This document shows positions 47,456 through 56,152 of a DNA stretch of 64,000 bases, one piece after another (the stretch's first letter is position 1; every line of letters begins with the position of its first letter). Source of the DNA: Actinomadura oligospora ATCC 43269 (lineage in GTDB: Bacteria > Actinomycetota > Actinomycetes > Streptosporangiales > Streptosporangiaceae); contig NZ_JADG01000013.1 in the NCBI RefSeq assembly GCF_000518265.1, positions 1-64,000 of the forward strand, read 5' to 3'. The notes below the pieces were generated by a model. The model saw only the letters and a program-made list of their open reading frames with translations, was not told the DNA's origin and ran no database searches. The translations under genes and the position numbers were made by a program.

Positions 47456-48484
47456 CTACCCGGCAGGGACCGGGGCCTCCAGGTTCCTGGTGAACCAGCC
47501 GAGGATGTCCGGCAGCAGCTTCTGGAGATCGGCGGTGTAGTGCCCGCCGTTCTTCTGGATCCTCACCTGGACGGTCGTGGGCGGCCGGACGAGCCGCTGG
47601 AACGCCACGATCCGTTCCTTGTCGGACCGGAACAGCTTGCGGTCGCCCGCGAGGAGGTAAAGCCGGACGTCCGGATGCTTTTTGACCATCTCGACCGGGC
47701 TGTTCGCGCGCATCTGCTGCGGCGTCCAGTGCGGCCCGGCCTGGGGCTCGGGCTCGAAGTACCCGGCCCACGACATCGCCGACCGGTACCGGCCGGGATG
47801 CTGGAGCGCCAGCTTCACCGCGCAGAACGCGCCGGACGACGCGCCGCCGAGGCCCCAGCCGTCGCGTCCGGGGAGCGTCCGGAAGTTGGCCTTGACCATC
47901 CTGTAGACGTCGTCGCCCAGGAACGTGCCCATCTTCGGCATGCCCGGGATGTCGCTGCACTCGGTGTCCTGGCCCGTGGACATCTGGAGCACCGGCATGA
48001 CCATGATGAACGGGTGCGCCTTGTGGCGCTTCTCCATCTGGACGGCGGTCTTCTGCATCGGCTCGACCTCTTCGTGAGCCCAGAAGTTGTAGTTCACGCC
48101 GGTGTTGCCGGTGTAGAGCATCAGCACCGGGAAGCCGCTCCGCGCGTAGCGCGGGTCCTTGTACTCCGGCGGCAGCCAGACCCACACCTTGCCCGTGACG
48201 CCGGACTTCGCGCCCTTGAGCGTGGTGACCATGATCGGGCCGCCGGACGTCCTGTGCGAGAAGGTGAAGTGGGCCTTCGGGCCGGTCGGCATCTCGACGG
48301 GCGGCGCGGCGCGTCCGGCGGGCGTCGCCGGCGCGGGCTTCGTGGACGGTGGCGGCGCGGCCTTCGCGCCGCTCGAACCGCACGCGGCGGCAGTCGACGC
48401 CACGAGCGCGACGCCGGCGAGCGTGGCGGTGAGCTTGGTGGTGGGCGCGGCCCCGATTCCGCGCGTCCTCCGTCGTGGTTCCAT
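47456..48484 (-). CDS. Esterase lipoprotein, mycolyltransferase-like fold
   Basis: A 342-residue protein from ATG 48484. A lipobox (STAAACGSS) follows the signal helix, so it is a surface lipoprotein with a Pro/Ala-rich linker. The alpha/beta-hydrolase part has VWLPPEYKDPRY, then GFPVLMLYTGN, and the nucleophile elbow LGGASSGAFCAVKLAL, with the catalytic His in NGGHY. This matches the esterase D/Fbp putative-esterase family. It could hydrolyse esters or transfer acyl groups at the envelope. It stands alone; its stop lies 8 bases after the convergent TetR stop. Confidence 0.88.
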   Translation of the reverse strand: MEPRRRTRGIGAAPTTKLTATLAGVALVASTAAACGSSGAKAAPPPSTKPAPATPAGRAAPPVEMPTGPKAHFTFSHRTSGGPIMVTTLKGAKSGVTGKVWVWLPPEYKDPRYARSGFPVLMLYTGNTGVNYNFWAHEEVEPMQKTAVQMEKRHKAHPFIMVMPVLQMSTGQDTECSDIPGMPKMGTFLGDDVYRMVKANFRTLPGRDGWGLGGASSGAFCAVKLALQHPGRYRSAMSWAGYFEPEPQAGPHWTPQQMRANSPVEMVKKHPDVRLYLLAGDRKLFRSDKERIVAFQRLVRPPTTVQVRIQKNGGHYTADLQKLLPDILGWFTRNLEAPVPAG

Positions 48485-48617
48485 TTGTGGCCTCCCCGTA
48501 GGCCGTCCCGGTGTGTCCGGAAACAGATCACAGAAGCACACGAACGGGCAGGAGCATAGGGTCGGCCACCCGAAAGGCGAAAGTTCCGCCGGTGGTCACC
48601 TACCCGTACATGTCCGG

Positions 48618-49211
48618 TCAGGGGGTGAGGAGGCGGGTGATCAGGTCGTCCATGGCCGCGCCGATCTCCGCGCGGGCGGCGGCCGGGTCGGACGCCACGG
48701 CGATCGCCGCCCCGGCCTGGTTGGCGGCGCCGAACAGCAGGTGGGCGAGGGCGTCGGCCCGTCCGGCCGGGACGAGCCCGAGCCGCTCGGCCTCGCGCAG
48801 CCCCGTGCGCATCGGCCTGCGGGCGCAGTACGGGTCGTCGTAGGTGACCGACCGCTCCCAGCCGAGGACGAGCGGTCCCTCCCTCAGCAGGACGCGCTGG
48901 ACGTGCGGCTCCAGGCAGGCGTCCAGGTAGGCGGCCATGCCCGCGCACAGCCGGTCCTTCGGGGTGGGCGCGACCGCCTGCGCGGCGGCGGCGCAACGGT
49001 CCGCGACCTCCCGCTGGACCTGCTGGTAGGCGGCCTCGAAGAGGGCCTCCTTGTCGGCGAAGTGGTGGTAGAGCGCGCCCCTCGTGACGCCCGCCGCCTT
49101 CACCACCGCCGTCGTGGACGTCCCGGCGAAGCCGTGTTCGGTGAACAGGGCGACGGCCGTGTCCACGAGCCGCTGCCGTGTCGCGTCGCCCTGCTCGACC
49201 TTCCTGCTCAT
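48618..49211 (-). CDS. TetR-family regulator
   Basis: A 197-residue protein from ATG 49211. The DNA-binding domain is TAVALFTEHGFAGTSTTAVV, then KAAGVTRGALYHHFADKEAL, a close match to the TetR consensus. The C-terminal domain carries REGPLVLGWERSVTYDDPYC, a pattern common in one TetR subgroup. It lies 135 bases downstream of a maleylpyruvate-isomerase-fold gene on the same strand, with a 21-bp tandem repeat between. A perfect 21-base palindrome upstream of that gene may be its operator. Confidence 0.9.
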   Translation of the reverse strand: MSRKVEQGDATRQRLVDTAVALFTEHGFAGTSTTAVVKAAGVTRGALYHHFADKEALFEAAYQQVQREVADRCAAAAQAVAPTPKDRLCAGMAAYLDACLEPHVQRVLLREGPLVLGWERSVTYDDPYCARRPMRTGLREAERLGLVPAGRADALAHLLFGAANQAGAAIAVASDPAAARAEIGAAMDDLITRLLTP

Positions 49212-49288
49212 GCGCACATGGTAGGGACCTGAGCGCGCTGCCCGGTCATCGCCCGCCGTGCGACCCCCGCCCGCCACGCACGATCACC

Positions 49289-49349
49289 GCCCACGGGCGC
49301 GCGGTCCCTGCCCACGGGCGCGCGGTCCCTGCCCACGGGCCCGCGGTCA
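49289..49349. repeat. 21-bp tandem repeat, about three copies
   Basis: Exact copies at 49289-49309 and 49310-49330 are followed by a diverged third copy that runs into the stop codon region of the next gene (49347-49349). The unit is GC-rich with GGGCGCGCGG in its centre. It lies in the 3' untranslated part of the minus-strand gene, before the TetR gene. It may be simple slippage. Confidence 0.85.
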
Positions 49350-49997
49350 ATGCGCGCCGTGGACGTTCACCTGAGGGGGGAGGCCCAGCGTGGACGCGTC
49401 GAGCCGTCCGGTCGCGACGAGGACGAAGCGGTGCGGGTCGCCGGTCACGACCGTCCCGCCGCCGCCGACCTCGGCCTCGGGGTAGCCGTCCAGGCGGAGC
49501 GTGACGGCGACGCGGTCCTCCAGTTCGTCGCGGAGCCAGGACAGCGCCGCGCCGAGGCCGGGGCCGGACGCGGCCGGGCGGCCGAGCGCGTCGCGGACGT
49601 CGTCGGTGTGGACGTAGGCGTCGTACCAGAGCATCGTGACGCCGTTGCCGATCGTCCGGTCGAGGGGGCCGGGGGCGGCCCACAGCTCGTCGGTCAGCCG
49701 GGCGAACCGGGGTTCCAGGGCGTCGACCGCCGCGCGCAGCGTCGTCGCGTAGTCGGCGGGGGAGTCCTCGCGCAGCGCGTGCGCCTGGTCGTCGGGGGAG
49801 CGGTGGCCCGCCTCCCCGGCGATGACGTCCACGATGTTGCCCAGCACGTGCGCGGCGACGTCCCGGACGAGCCATCCGTCGCATCGCGTCGGGGTGTTCC
49901 ATTCGTCCTCGGTCAGGCCCTCCACCAGGTCGGCGAAGGCGCGGAACTCGGCCATCAGGCCGGAGACCGTCGTGTCGCGGTCGAGTCGTCGGGTCAT
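49347..49997 (-). CDS. Maleylpyruvate isomerase-fold (mycothiol-type) protein
   Basis: A 216-residue DinB/MDMPI-fold protein from ATG 49997; the in-frame ATG at 50012 lies inside the upstream palindrome. It has LTEDEWNTPTRCDGWLVRD, then VAAHVLGNIVDVIAG, giving the His of the metal site, and WYDAYVHTDDVRDALGRP further on. The C-terminal part (LRLDGYPEAE, VATGRLDAS) matches the second domain of the mycothiol-dependent family. A metal- and mycothiol-using isomerase or detoxifier is likely; the substrate is not clear. Confidence 0.88.
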   Translation of the reverse strand: MTRRLDRDTTVSGLMAEFRAFADLVEGLTEDEWNTPTRCDGWLVRDVAAHVLGNIVDVIAGEAGHRSPDDQAHALREDSPADYATTLRAAVDALEPRFARLTDELWAAPGPLDRTIGNGVTMLWYDAYVHTDDVRDALGRPAASGPGLGAALSWLRDELEDRVAVTLRLDGYPEAEVGGGGTVVTGDPHRFVLVATGRLDASTLGLPPQVNVHGAH

Positions 49998-50008
49998 GCG
50001 CCGACCAT

Positions 50009-50029
50009 ACATACAGGCTGCCTGTATGT
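50009..50029. promoter_or_regulatory. Perfect 21-base palindrome (TetR-type operator)
   Basis: ACATACAGGC (50009-50018) and GCCTGTATGT (50020-50029) are perfect 10-base arms around one T. It lies 11 bases before the ATG at 49997, in the promoter of the mycothiol-type gene. Length and spacing fit a TetR dimer; the TetR gene at 48618-49211 is the natural candidate. Confidence 0.7.
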
Positions 50030-50130
50030 GAAGGGCCCCGGGAGGGTTCGGGAGGGGTGGGGAGAACCCGAAGGCCGATCCGGTGGATGCCCCCGTTCCG
50101 GCGGAGGGACGGAACGGATGGGATCGGAGT

Positions 50131-50949
50131 ATGACGTTCCCAGCCCCCCGCCCCGCCGCCCCGTACGGGATGCCACCGATCCCGCAGGGGCCTTCGCCGC
50201 TGGCCCCGCCCGCCGTCGAGCTCCAGTCCGTCGTGCGCCGCTACGGGTCCGGCGACACGACCGTCACGGCCCTCGACGGGGTCAGCATCGCGTTCCCGTC
50301 CGGCACCTGGACGGCCGTGATGGGCCCGTCCGGCTCCGGCAAGTCCACGCTGCTGCACTGCGCCGCCGGGCTCGACCGGGCCGACGAGGGACGCGTCGTC
50401 GTCGCAGGACGCGACATCACCCGCGCGCCCGAGGCCGTCCTCACCGACCTGCGGCGGCGCTCGCTCGGGTTCGTCTTCCAGAACTTCAACCTCGTCGGCG
50501 CGCTGACCGCCGAGCAGAACGTCGCCCTGCCGATGCGCCTGGCCCGGGCGCGCCTGGACCGCCGCACGGTCAGGGCGGCGCTCGCCGACGTCGGCCTCGC
50601 CGATCGCGGGAAGCACCGTCCGCGCGAGCTGTCCGGCGGCCAGCAGCAGCGCGTGGCCATCGCGCGCGCGATGGCGACCCGTCCGGACGTCCTGTTCGCG
50701 GACGAGCCGACCGGCGCGCTCGACTCCCGCTCCGCCCGCACCGTCCTGGACCTGATGCGCCGGGTCGTGGACTCGCCCGGCCCGCAGGACGGAAGCCCGG
50801 CGCAGTGCGTCGTCATGGTCACGCACGACCCGGTCGCCGCCGCTGCCGCCGACGCGGTGGTGTTCCTGCGCGACGGCCGCCTGGTGGACCGGCTCGTCGG
50901 GGCGTCCGCCCGCGACGTCGCCGACCGGCTCGCGACCCTGGAGGACTGA
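50131..50949 (+). CDS. MacB/LolD-type ABC ATPase
   Basis: A 272-residue protein from ATG 50131 with GGAG upstream. A Pro-rich 25-residue tail precedes the ATPase. Walker A is GPSGSGKS (65-72), the signature is ELSGGQQQRVAIARAMATR, Walker B is VLFADEPTGALD, and the switch His is in MVTHDP. LGFVFQNFNLVGALTAEQNV is typical of the LolD/MacB group, which works with FtsX-type permeases rather than channels. It forms an operon with the permease 3 bases downstream. Confidence 0.92.
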   Translation: MTFPAPRPAAPYGMPPIPQGPSPLAPPAVELQSVVRRYGSGDTTVTALDGVSIAFPSGTWTAVMGPSGSGKSTLLHCAAGLDRADEGRVVVAGRDITRAPEAVLTDLRRRSLGFVFQNFNLVGALTAEQNVALPMRLARARLDRRTVRAALADVGLADRGKHRPRELSGGQQQRVAIARAMATRPDVLFADEPTGALDSRSARTVLDLMRRVVDSPGPQDGSPAQCVVMVTHDPVAAAAADAVVFLRDGRLVDRLVGASARDVADRLATLED

Positions 50950-50952
50950 CCC

Positions 50953-52887
50953 GTGTGGCGGATGTCGTGGAGCACCTTCCGCGAGCGCTGGACGCTGTTC
51001 GCGGGGGCGCTGCTGACCGTGGTGTTCGGGGTCGGGCTCGTCCAGGCGTCGATCATGGTGTCGCTCGGGGCGGAGGACCCGGCGATCCCGGCCGGGACCT
51101 CGCCGCGCGAGGCCGAGCGGCTCAGGGACGCCTACGAGGGGGCCGGGTCGCTGCTCGGGATGACGGCCATGCTGGCCTGCTTCCTCGCGGTGTTCATCGT
51201 CGGCTCGACGTTCGCGTTCACCGTCGCGCAGCGCCGCGCCGACCTCGCGCTGCTGCGCACGCTCGGCGGCAGCCGTCCCCAGGTGATGACGCTGCTGTTC
51301 GGCGAGGCGGTGCTGCTCGGGCTGCTCGGCTCGGCGGGCGGGATCCTGTTCGGGATCCCGCTGATGTGGATCCAGGCGTACCTGCTGACCTCGACCGGGA
51401 TCCTGCCCGGCTCGTTCGCGCCGCAGTGGGACAACGGCGTGCTCATCGCGTCGGTGTGCGCGGGCGTCGGGATGGCCCTGACGGGCTCGGTCGCCGCGAC
51501 CGTCCGGGCGGCGCGGGTCCGCCCGCTGGAGGCGCTGCGCGAGATCGGGGGCGCCGCGCGGGTCATGACGCTCGGCCGCTGGATCTGGGGCGTGACCATG
51601 CTCGCGCTGACCGCCCTCATGGTGTCGGGCGAGGGGAAGGCCGACTTCCTCGGCGCGATGCTGATCGCGATGGGCGTGTCCTTCGCCGGGGCGATCGGGC
51701 TGAGCTCGCTGAGTCCCCTGGTCGTCCCGCTGGCGGGACACCTGCTGCGGCCGTTCACCCGGTTCGGGCCGCTCGCCGAGCTCGCCCAGGCCAACCTGCG
51801 GGACGGCAGGCGCCGCGCCGCCGCGACCGCCGCCCCGATGATCGTGCTGACCGCGCTGGTCGTCGGGCTCATGGCGATGCTCGGCACGCAGGCCAAGGCG
51901 GGCGGCGCGGACGTCAAGCGCAGGATCGTCGGCGAGTACGTGGTCACGTCCACCGGCGCGGACGCCGCGAGGATCGCGTCGGTGCCGGGCGTCCAGGCGG
52001 CGTCGACGTCCACGGTCGCCGACATCGTGCTCACGGTGTCCCGCACCGAGGACGGACGACGCCAGAAGAAGAAGGTCAGGTCCGGGATCTTCGCCATCGA
52101 CCCGGCCGCCTACCAGGCCACGCACACGCTGAAGCCGGTCTCCGGGACGTTCGGCGAGCTGCGCGGCAGGGCCGCCATGGCCGGGCCCGGCTCGGCCGAG
52201 GACGGCATCCGGACGGGCACCACCGCCGTCGCCGAGATCGGCGGCCGGAAGGTGAGGCTCAAGGTCGTCGCGCGGATGCCCGCCACCCTGGAGAACAACG
52301 CCGACGCGTTCTTCGTCCCGCGCTCGCTGCTGCCGCCGGACATGCTCGCCAAGGCCGAGTCCGAGACGACCGTCAAGGTCGCGGCGGGGACGAACCCGGC
52401 GGACGTCGCGAACCGGCTGCGGGACCTGCGGATCGGCAAGGTCGAGACCGTCTCGGCGTGGGCGGACGCGCGGGTCGGCCGCCAGATGAAGGAGAACAAC
52501 AGCGTGATGATGGTCCTGATGGGCCTGTCCGCGGTCTACGCGATCGTCGCGATCGTCAACGCCATGGTCATCGCCGGGACCGAGCGCCGCCGCGAGTTCG
52601 CCGTCGCGCGGCTGACCGGGCTGTCCCGCCGCCAGGTCGTCCAGGCCGCGCTGCTGGAGGCGTCCGGGGTGACGCTGATCGGGGTCGGCCTCGGCCTGGT
52701 CGTCGCGTTCGCCGCGCTCGGCGGGTTCCTGTTCGGGCCGTCCGGGACCGAGATCCTCGCCGTCCCGTGGACGCTGATCGTCCTGATCGTCCTCGGGGCG
52801 TTCGGGATCTCGAGCCTGACCAGCGTCCTCACCACCCGGTCCGCGACCCGCCCCGCCCCCGTCACCCTCGCCGCCGCCCGCGAATGA
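50953..52887 (+). CDS. FtsX-type ABC permease (MacB/LolC class)
   Basis: A 644-residue protein from GTG 50953, three bases after the ATPase stop. It has two FtsX-type membrane blocks. One covers the N-terminal third (TLFAGALLTVVFGVGLVQAS, then LACFLAVFIVGSTFAFTVAQ, RRADLALLRTLGGSRPQVMT). The other is at the end (SAVYAIVAIVNAMVIAG, then RRREFAVARLTGLSRRQVV, GFLFGPSG). The outside domain (about residues 300-500) lies between. Such systems use ATP to move or sense substrates at the membrane, such as lipoproteins or antimicrobial peptides. Confidence 0.9.
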   Translation: MWRMSWSTFRERWTLFAGALLTVVFGVGLVQASIMVSLGAEDPAIPAGTSPREAERLRDAYEGAGSLLGMTAMLACFLAVFIVGSTFAFTVAQRRADLALLRTLGGSRPQVMTLLFGEAVLLGLLGSAGGILFGIPLMWIQAYLLTSTGILPGSFAPQWDNGVLIASVCAGVGMALTGSVAATVRAARVRPLEALREIGGAARVMTLGRWIWGVTMLALTALMVSGEGKADFLGAMLIAMGVSFAGAIGLSSLSPLVVPLAGHLLRPFTRFGPLAELAQANLRDGRRRAAATAAPMIVLTALVVGLMAMLGTQAKAGGADVKRRIVGEYVVTSTGADAARIASVPGVQAASTSTVADIVLTVSRTEDGRRQKKKVRSGIFAIDPAAYQATHTLKPVSGTFGELRGRAAMAGPGSAEDGIRTGTTAVAEIGGRKVRLKVVARMPATLENNADAFFVPRSLLPPDMLAKAESETTVKVAAGTNPADVANRLRDLRIGKVETVSAWADARVGRQMKENNSVMMVLMGLSAVYAIVAIVNAMVIAGTERRREFAVARLTGLSRRQVVQAALLEASGVTLIGVGLGLVVAFAALGGFLFGPSGTEILAVPWTLIVLIVLGAFGISSLTSVLTTRSATRPAPVTLAAARE

Positions 52888-52922
52888 CCCGGTCAGGGCC
52901 CCGTCCCGCCTAGCATGAATGG

Positions 52923-53780
52923 GTGGAAATCCTCGGGGCGGACGAGTGGCGGGCGCGCGCGGAAGCGCACCGCCGACGCGTCGACGCCTGGCTCGGGCCG
53001 CACCTCGAGCGGCGTCGGCGCGGGGAGAAGCACCCCGTCGAGGACTTCCTCTTCACCTACTACAGCTTCCGGCCGAACCGGCTCCAGCAGTGGCATCCCG
53101 GCGCGTTCGTGGAGCTCGAAGGCGCCCGTGACCATGGTCGCGACTACGTGGACACCGAGCGCGGCGCGACCCTGGACGTGGACGGCCTCGTCGGACGGCG
53201 GCGGTCCTCGATCGCCTGGACGGCCGAACTGCTGGCGCGGACGGCGTCCCGTCCGGCCCAGTTCGGCTGCTTCGGCCTGCACGAGTGGGCCATGGTCTAC
53301 CGGACGCCCGAGGTGCGGCACGAGGCGTGGCCGATGCGGCTGCCCCCGGACGAGGTCGCGGGGATCGTCGAGGCGCGCGGCGTCCGGTGCAGCCACTTCG
53401 ACGCGTTCCGGTTCTTCACCGAGGCGGCGCGTCCGCTGAACGTGCTCCAGCCGAGCCGCGAGACGCAGCACGAGCTGGAGCAGCCCGGCTGCCTGCACGC
53501 CAACATGGACCTCTACAAGTGGGCGTACAAGCTGTCGCCGCTCGTGCCGTCCGAGCTGGTCGCCGACTGCTTCGCGCTCGCCCGCGACATCCGCGCCGTG
53601 GACATGCGGGCCAGCCCGTACGACCTGGCCGACCTGGGTTACCCGCCCGTCCGGATCGAGACGGCGGAGGGCCGCGCCGAGTACGCGGTCCTCCAGCGGG
53701 GCTTCACCGAACGCGCCGAGCCCCTGCGCCGCCGCCTTCTGGCGGCCTGCGAGGGGCTCCTGGCGACGGCGTCCGTCTAG
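52923..53780 (+). CDS. Conserved actinobacterial protein of unknown function
   Basis: A 285-residue protein from GTG 52923. It starts MEILGADEWRARAEAHRRRV, then HPVEDFLFTYYSFRPNRLQQ, FGCFGLHEWAMVYR, RCSHFDAFRFFTEAARPLN and DLYKWAYKLSPL. The family is often labelled 3-methyladenine DNA glycosylase in databases, but I see no helix-hairpin-helix or other glycosylase motif, so I do not adopt that name. Many conserved His, Trp and Phe suggest an enzyme. It lies 35 bases after the permease, perhaps co-transcribed. Its stop shares CTAG with the opposite gene. Confidence 0.75.
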   Translation: MEILGADEWRARAEAHRRRVDAWLGPHLERRRRGEKHPVEDFLFTYYSFRPNRLQQWHPGAFVELEGARDHGRDYVDTERGATLDVDGLVGRRRSSIAWTAELLARTASRPAQFGCFGLHEWAMVYRTPEVRHEAWPMRLPPDEVAGIVEARGVRCSHFDAFRFFTEAARPLNVLQPSRETQHELEQPGCLHANMDLYKWAYKLSPLVPSELVADCFALARDIRAVDMRASPYDLADLGYPPVRIETAEGRAEYAVLQRGFTERAEPLRRRLLAACEGLLATASV

Positions 53781-56152
53781 TCGCGGGCGGCGAGGGTTCG
53801 CGTCGGGTCGGCGCGGAGGGCGGCGCGGGCGGGCAGCGCGGTCGCGGCGAGCGCCAGCAGGGTCGCCGTGGCGATGATCCCGAGAGCGCCCAGCGCCGGG
53901 ACACGAGGCGTCGCGTCGCCGGTCATGCCCGCGCTGTAGGAGGTCAGCGTCCAGAGCGTGATCACCGTGCCGAGGACGGTCGCGATCAGCGCGACGGCCA
54001 GGGTCTCCCAGCGCAGCATCCGCAGCACCTGGCGGCGGGTCGCGCCCGCCATCCGCAGCAGCGCCAGCTCGCGGGACCGGCCCGCGACGGCCATCGCGAG
54101 GGTGTTGACCATCGCGATCCCGGCGAAGGCGACGATCAGCCCGAGCGCCAGGTAGTTCACGGCGGACGCGTTGTCCGTCCCCTTGTTCGCCTCGGCCGTG
54201 CCCGCCAGGGAGATCCCCGCAGGCAGGACGTGGCGCAGCGCGTCCGCCCGGACGCCGGGCGCGGACACCAGCACCGTCCCCATCGGGGAGTCGGAATGCG
54301 CCGCGACCAGGTCGTACGGCAGCGTCAGGTCGCCGAAGCCGAGGCCGCGCCCGTACACGGCGACGACCTTCCGCGTGACGCGCGTGCCGTCCGCGAGCGC
54401 GAACGCGACGCTGTCGCCGACCTTCATGCCGATCCCGTCGCGGACGGCCATCGTGCCGGGGCCGAGGCGGTCGAGCGAGCCGTCCCGGACGTCCAGGTCC
54501 ATGGTCGCGGACAGGCCCGCCGGGGTGACGCCCTGCACGCTGTACGGGCTGTTCACGGCGCGGACGCGGCTGTGGACGACCTCGGTGACCGCCTTCACGC
54601 CCGGGACGCGGCGCAGCGCGTCCGCCGTCGGGGCGGGGACGGCCGGGCCGAGGCGGTAGTCGGCGATCGTGCCGGTCCGGGCCTGCGCCTTGGCCGCGCC
54701 GGTCAGCGTGGACTGCGCGAACAGCAGCGTCCCCGACATCGCGATCATCAGCGTGAGCGGAGTGATCACCGAGGCGAGCCGCCGGGCGGACGTGGCCAGG
54801 TTCGCGGCGGCGAGCTCGCCCGTCCCGCCGGACGCCCGCAGCGGCAGGCCCACGACCGCGATCGCGGCCCGCGCCAGCGGCGGCCCGAGCAGCGCGACCG
54901 CCGTGGTGAACAGCAGCGCCGTCAGCGGGGTCAGCGGACCGGCCGCCGCGTCGGTGTGCACCGACCGCAGGACGAAGCTCAGCACGACCCCGCCCGCGAC
55001 CGCCGCGACGCCCGCGACCAGCCGGACCACCGGGACGCGCGGCGGCGTCAGCGCGGCCTCGCCGAGCGCCTCCACCGGACGCAGCCGGGTGATCCGCCGC
55101 GCCGAGACGCGCGCCGCGAGCCACGCCGCGAGGAGGGTCGCCGCCGCGGCGGCCAGCGGCGGGAAAGGCCCGGTGACCAGCGGAAGGTTCGCGGGGATCA
55201 CGTCCCCGGCGACCATCCGCCCGTGCAGCCAGCCGCCCAGCGGCAGTCCGGCGAGCGCGCCCGGGACGGTCGCGAGCGCCCCGACGAGCAGCGCCTCGCG
55301 GCCGAGCATCCGGCGCAACTGCCGGGGCGTGGCGGCGACCGCGCGCAGCATCGCCAGCTCCCGCTCGCGCTGCTGGATCGCCAGGCCGAACGTCCCTACG
55401 ACGGCCAGCAGCGCCACGATCAGCGACGTCCCGCCGAGCGCGCCGCCCATGCTGAGCAGCTTCGTCCGGGCCGCTCCGACGCCCGCGAACTCGACGCGTC
55501 CACGCGCGTCGCCCGTGCTCACGGTCGCGCCCGTCCCCTGGACGGCCCGCTCGATCGCCTTCGGGTCGCCGCCCCAGACGCCGATCGCGGTCACCTGCCC
55601 GGGATGCCCGGCGAGGCGGCGCGCCTCGTCCGGCGTGACGTACGGCCGGTCGGCGACCCCGACGACCCGGTACGTGCGCGGCCCGCCCGCCGTCAGGACG
55701 GTCACCTTCGCCGCCCTGCCGTCCAGGACGATCTCGTCGGCGGCCTGCGGGGCCCGTCCGGAGCGCAGCCGCACCGGCGTCAGCGGCTCCCAGCTGTACC
55801 CCTCGGTCGGCCCGACACCGGGCATGACCAGCGAGAACGTCACCTCGGACACGACCCGCCGCACCCCCGGGACCGTCCTCACCCTGTCGGCCAGGTCGGC
55901 CGGGATCCAGGCGCGCGCGGCGTTCGGCTTCGACTTGTTCTTCGTCTTGCCCTTCTTATGCTTCTGGAAGTGCGTCTGCGGGTCACCGGCGACCACGACC
56001 GGCGCGCCCGCGTACCGGACGGGCTCGACCGTCCCGCGCAGCCCGGTGTCCATCAGCGTCGCGCAGGCCGTGACCAGCGCGGCGGCGAAGAACAGCGCGA
56101 CGAACGCGCCCGCGAACGCGGCCTTGCGGTACCTCAGAGTGCTCAGGATCAT
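53777..56152 (-). CDS. Large FtsX-type ABC permease
   Basis: A 791-residue protein from ATG 56152, overlapping the ATPase stop (ATGA). It has one membrane segment at the start, then an outside domain with an unusual Lys/Asn-rich stretch near residues 63-77. Two blocks of FtsX segments follow (LAIQQRERELAMLRAVAATP, then AGRSRELALLRMAGATRRQV). The outside domain between them is repeated in plan (VPGVRRVVSEV, later VPGVKAVTEVV). With its ATPase it forms a second MacB/LolCDE-like system. Substrate unknown; antimicrobial peptide resistance is plausible given the two-component genes next door. Confidence 0.9.
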   Translation of the reverse strand: MILSTLRYRKAAFAGAFVALFFAAALVTACATLMDTGLRGTVEPVRYAGAPVVVAGDPQTHFQKHKKGKTKNKSKPNAARAWIPADLADRVRTVPGVRRVVSEVTFSLVMPGVGPTEGYSWEPLTPVRLRSGRAPQAADEIVLDGRAAKVTVLTAGGPRTYRVVGVADRPYVTPDEARRLAGHPGQVTAIGVWGGDPKAIERAVQGTGATVSTGDARGRVEFAGVGAARTKLLSMGGALGGTSLIVALLAVVGTFGLAIQQRERELAMLRAVAATPRQLRRMLGREALLVGALATVPGALAGLPLGGWLHGRMVAGDVIPANLPLVTGPFPPLAAAAATLLAAWLAARVSARRITRLRPVEALGEAALTPPRVPVVRLVAGVAAVAGGVVLSFVLRSVHTDAAAGPLTPLTALLFTTAVALLGPPLARAAIAVVGLPLRASGGTGELAAANLATSARRLASVITPLTLMIAMSGTLLFAQSTLTGAAKAQARTGTIADYRLGPAVPAPTADALRRVPGVKAVTEVVHSRVRAVNSPYSVQGVTPAGLSATMDLDVRDGSLDRLGPGTMAVRDGIGMKVGDSVAFALADGTRVTRKVVAVYGRGLGFGDLTLPYDLVAAHSDSPMGTVLVSAPGVRADALRHVLPAGISLAGTAEANKGTDNASAVNYLALGLIVAFAGIAMVNTLAMAVAGRSRELALLRMAGATRRQVLRMLRWETLAVALIATVLGTVITLWTLTSYSAGMTGDATPRVPALGALGIIATATLLALAATALPARAALRADPTRTLAARD

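Noticed and set aside
49289..49349. CRISPR-like array
   Set aside because: The 21-bp copies are head-to-tail with no spacers, and no cas gene is present anywhere in the window.
49350..52913. Very long plus-strand frame of about 1190 codons
   Set aside because: It covers the mycothiol-type gene antisense and both ABC genes out of frame. Its sequence is Arg/Ala/Gly-rich with no recognisable domain.
52923..53780. 3-methyladenine DNA glycosylase label
   Set aside because: Database homologues often carry this name, but no helix-hairpin-helix or glycosylase active-site motif is visible, so the function is left open.
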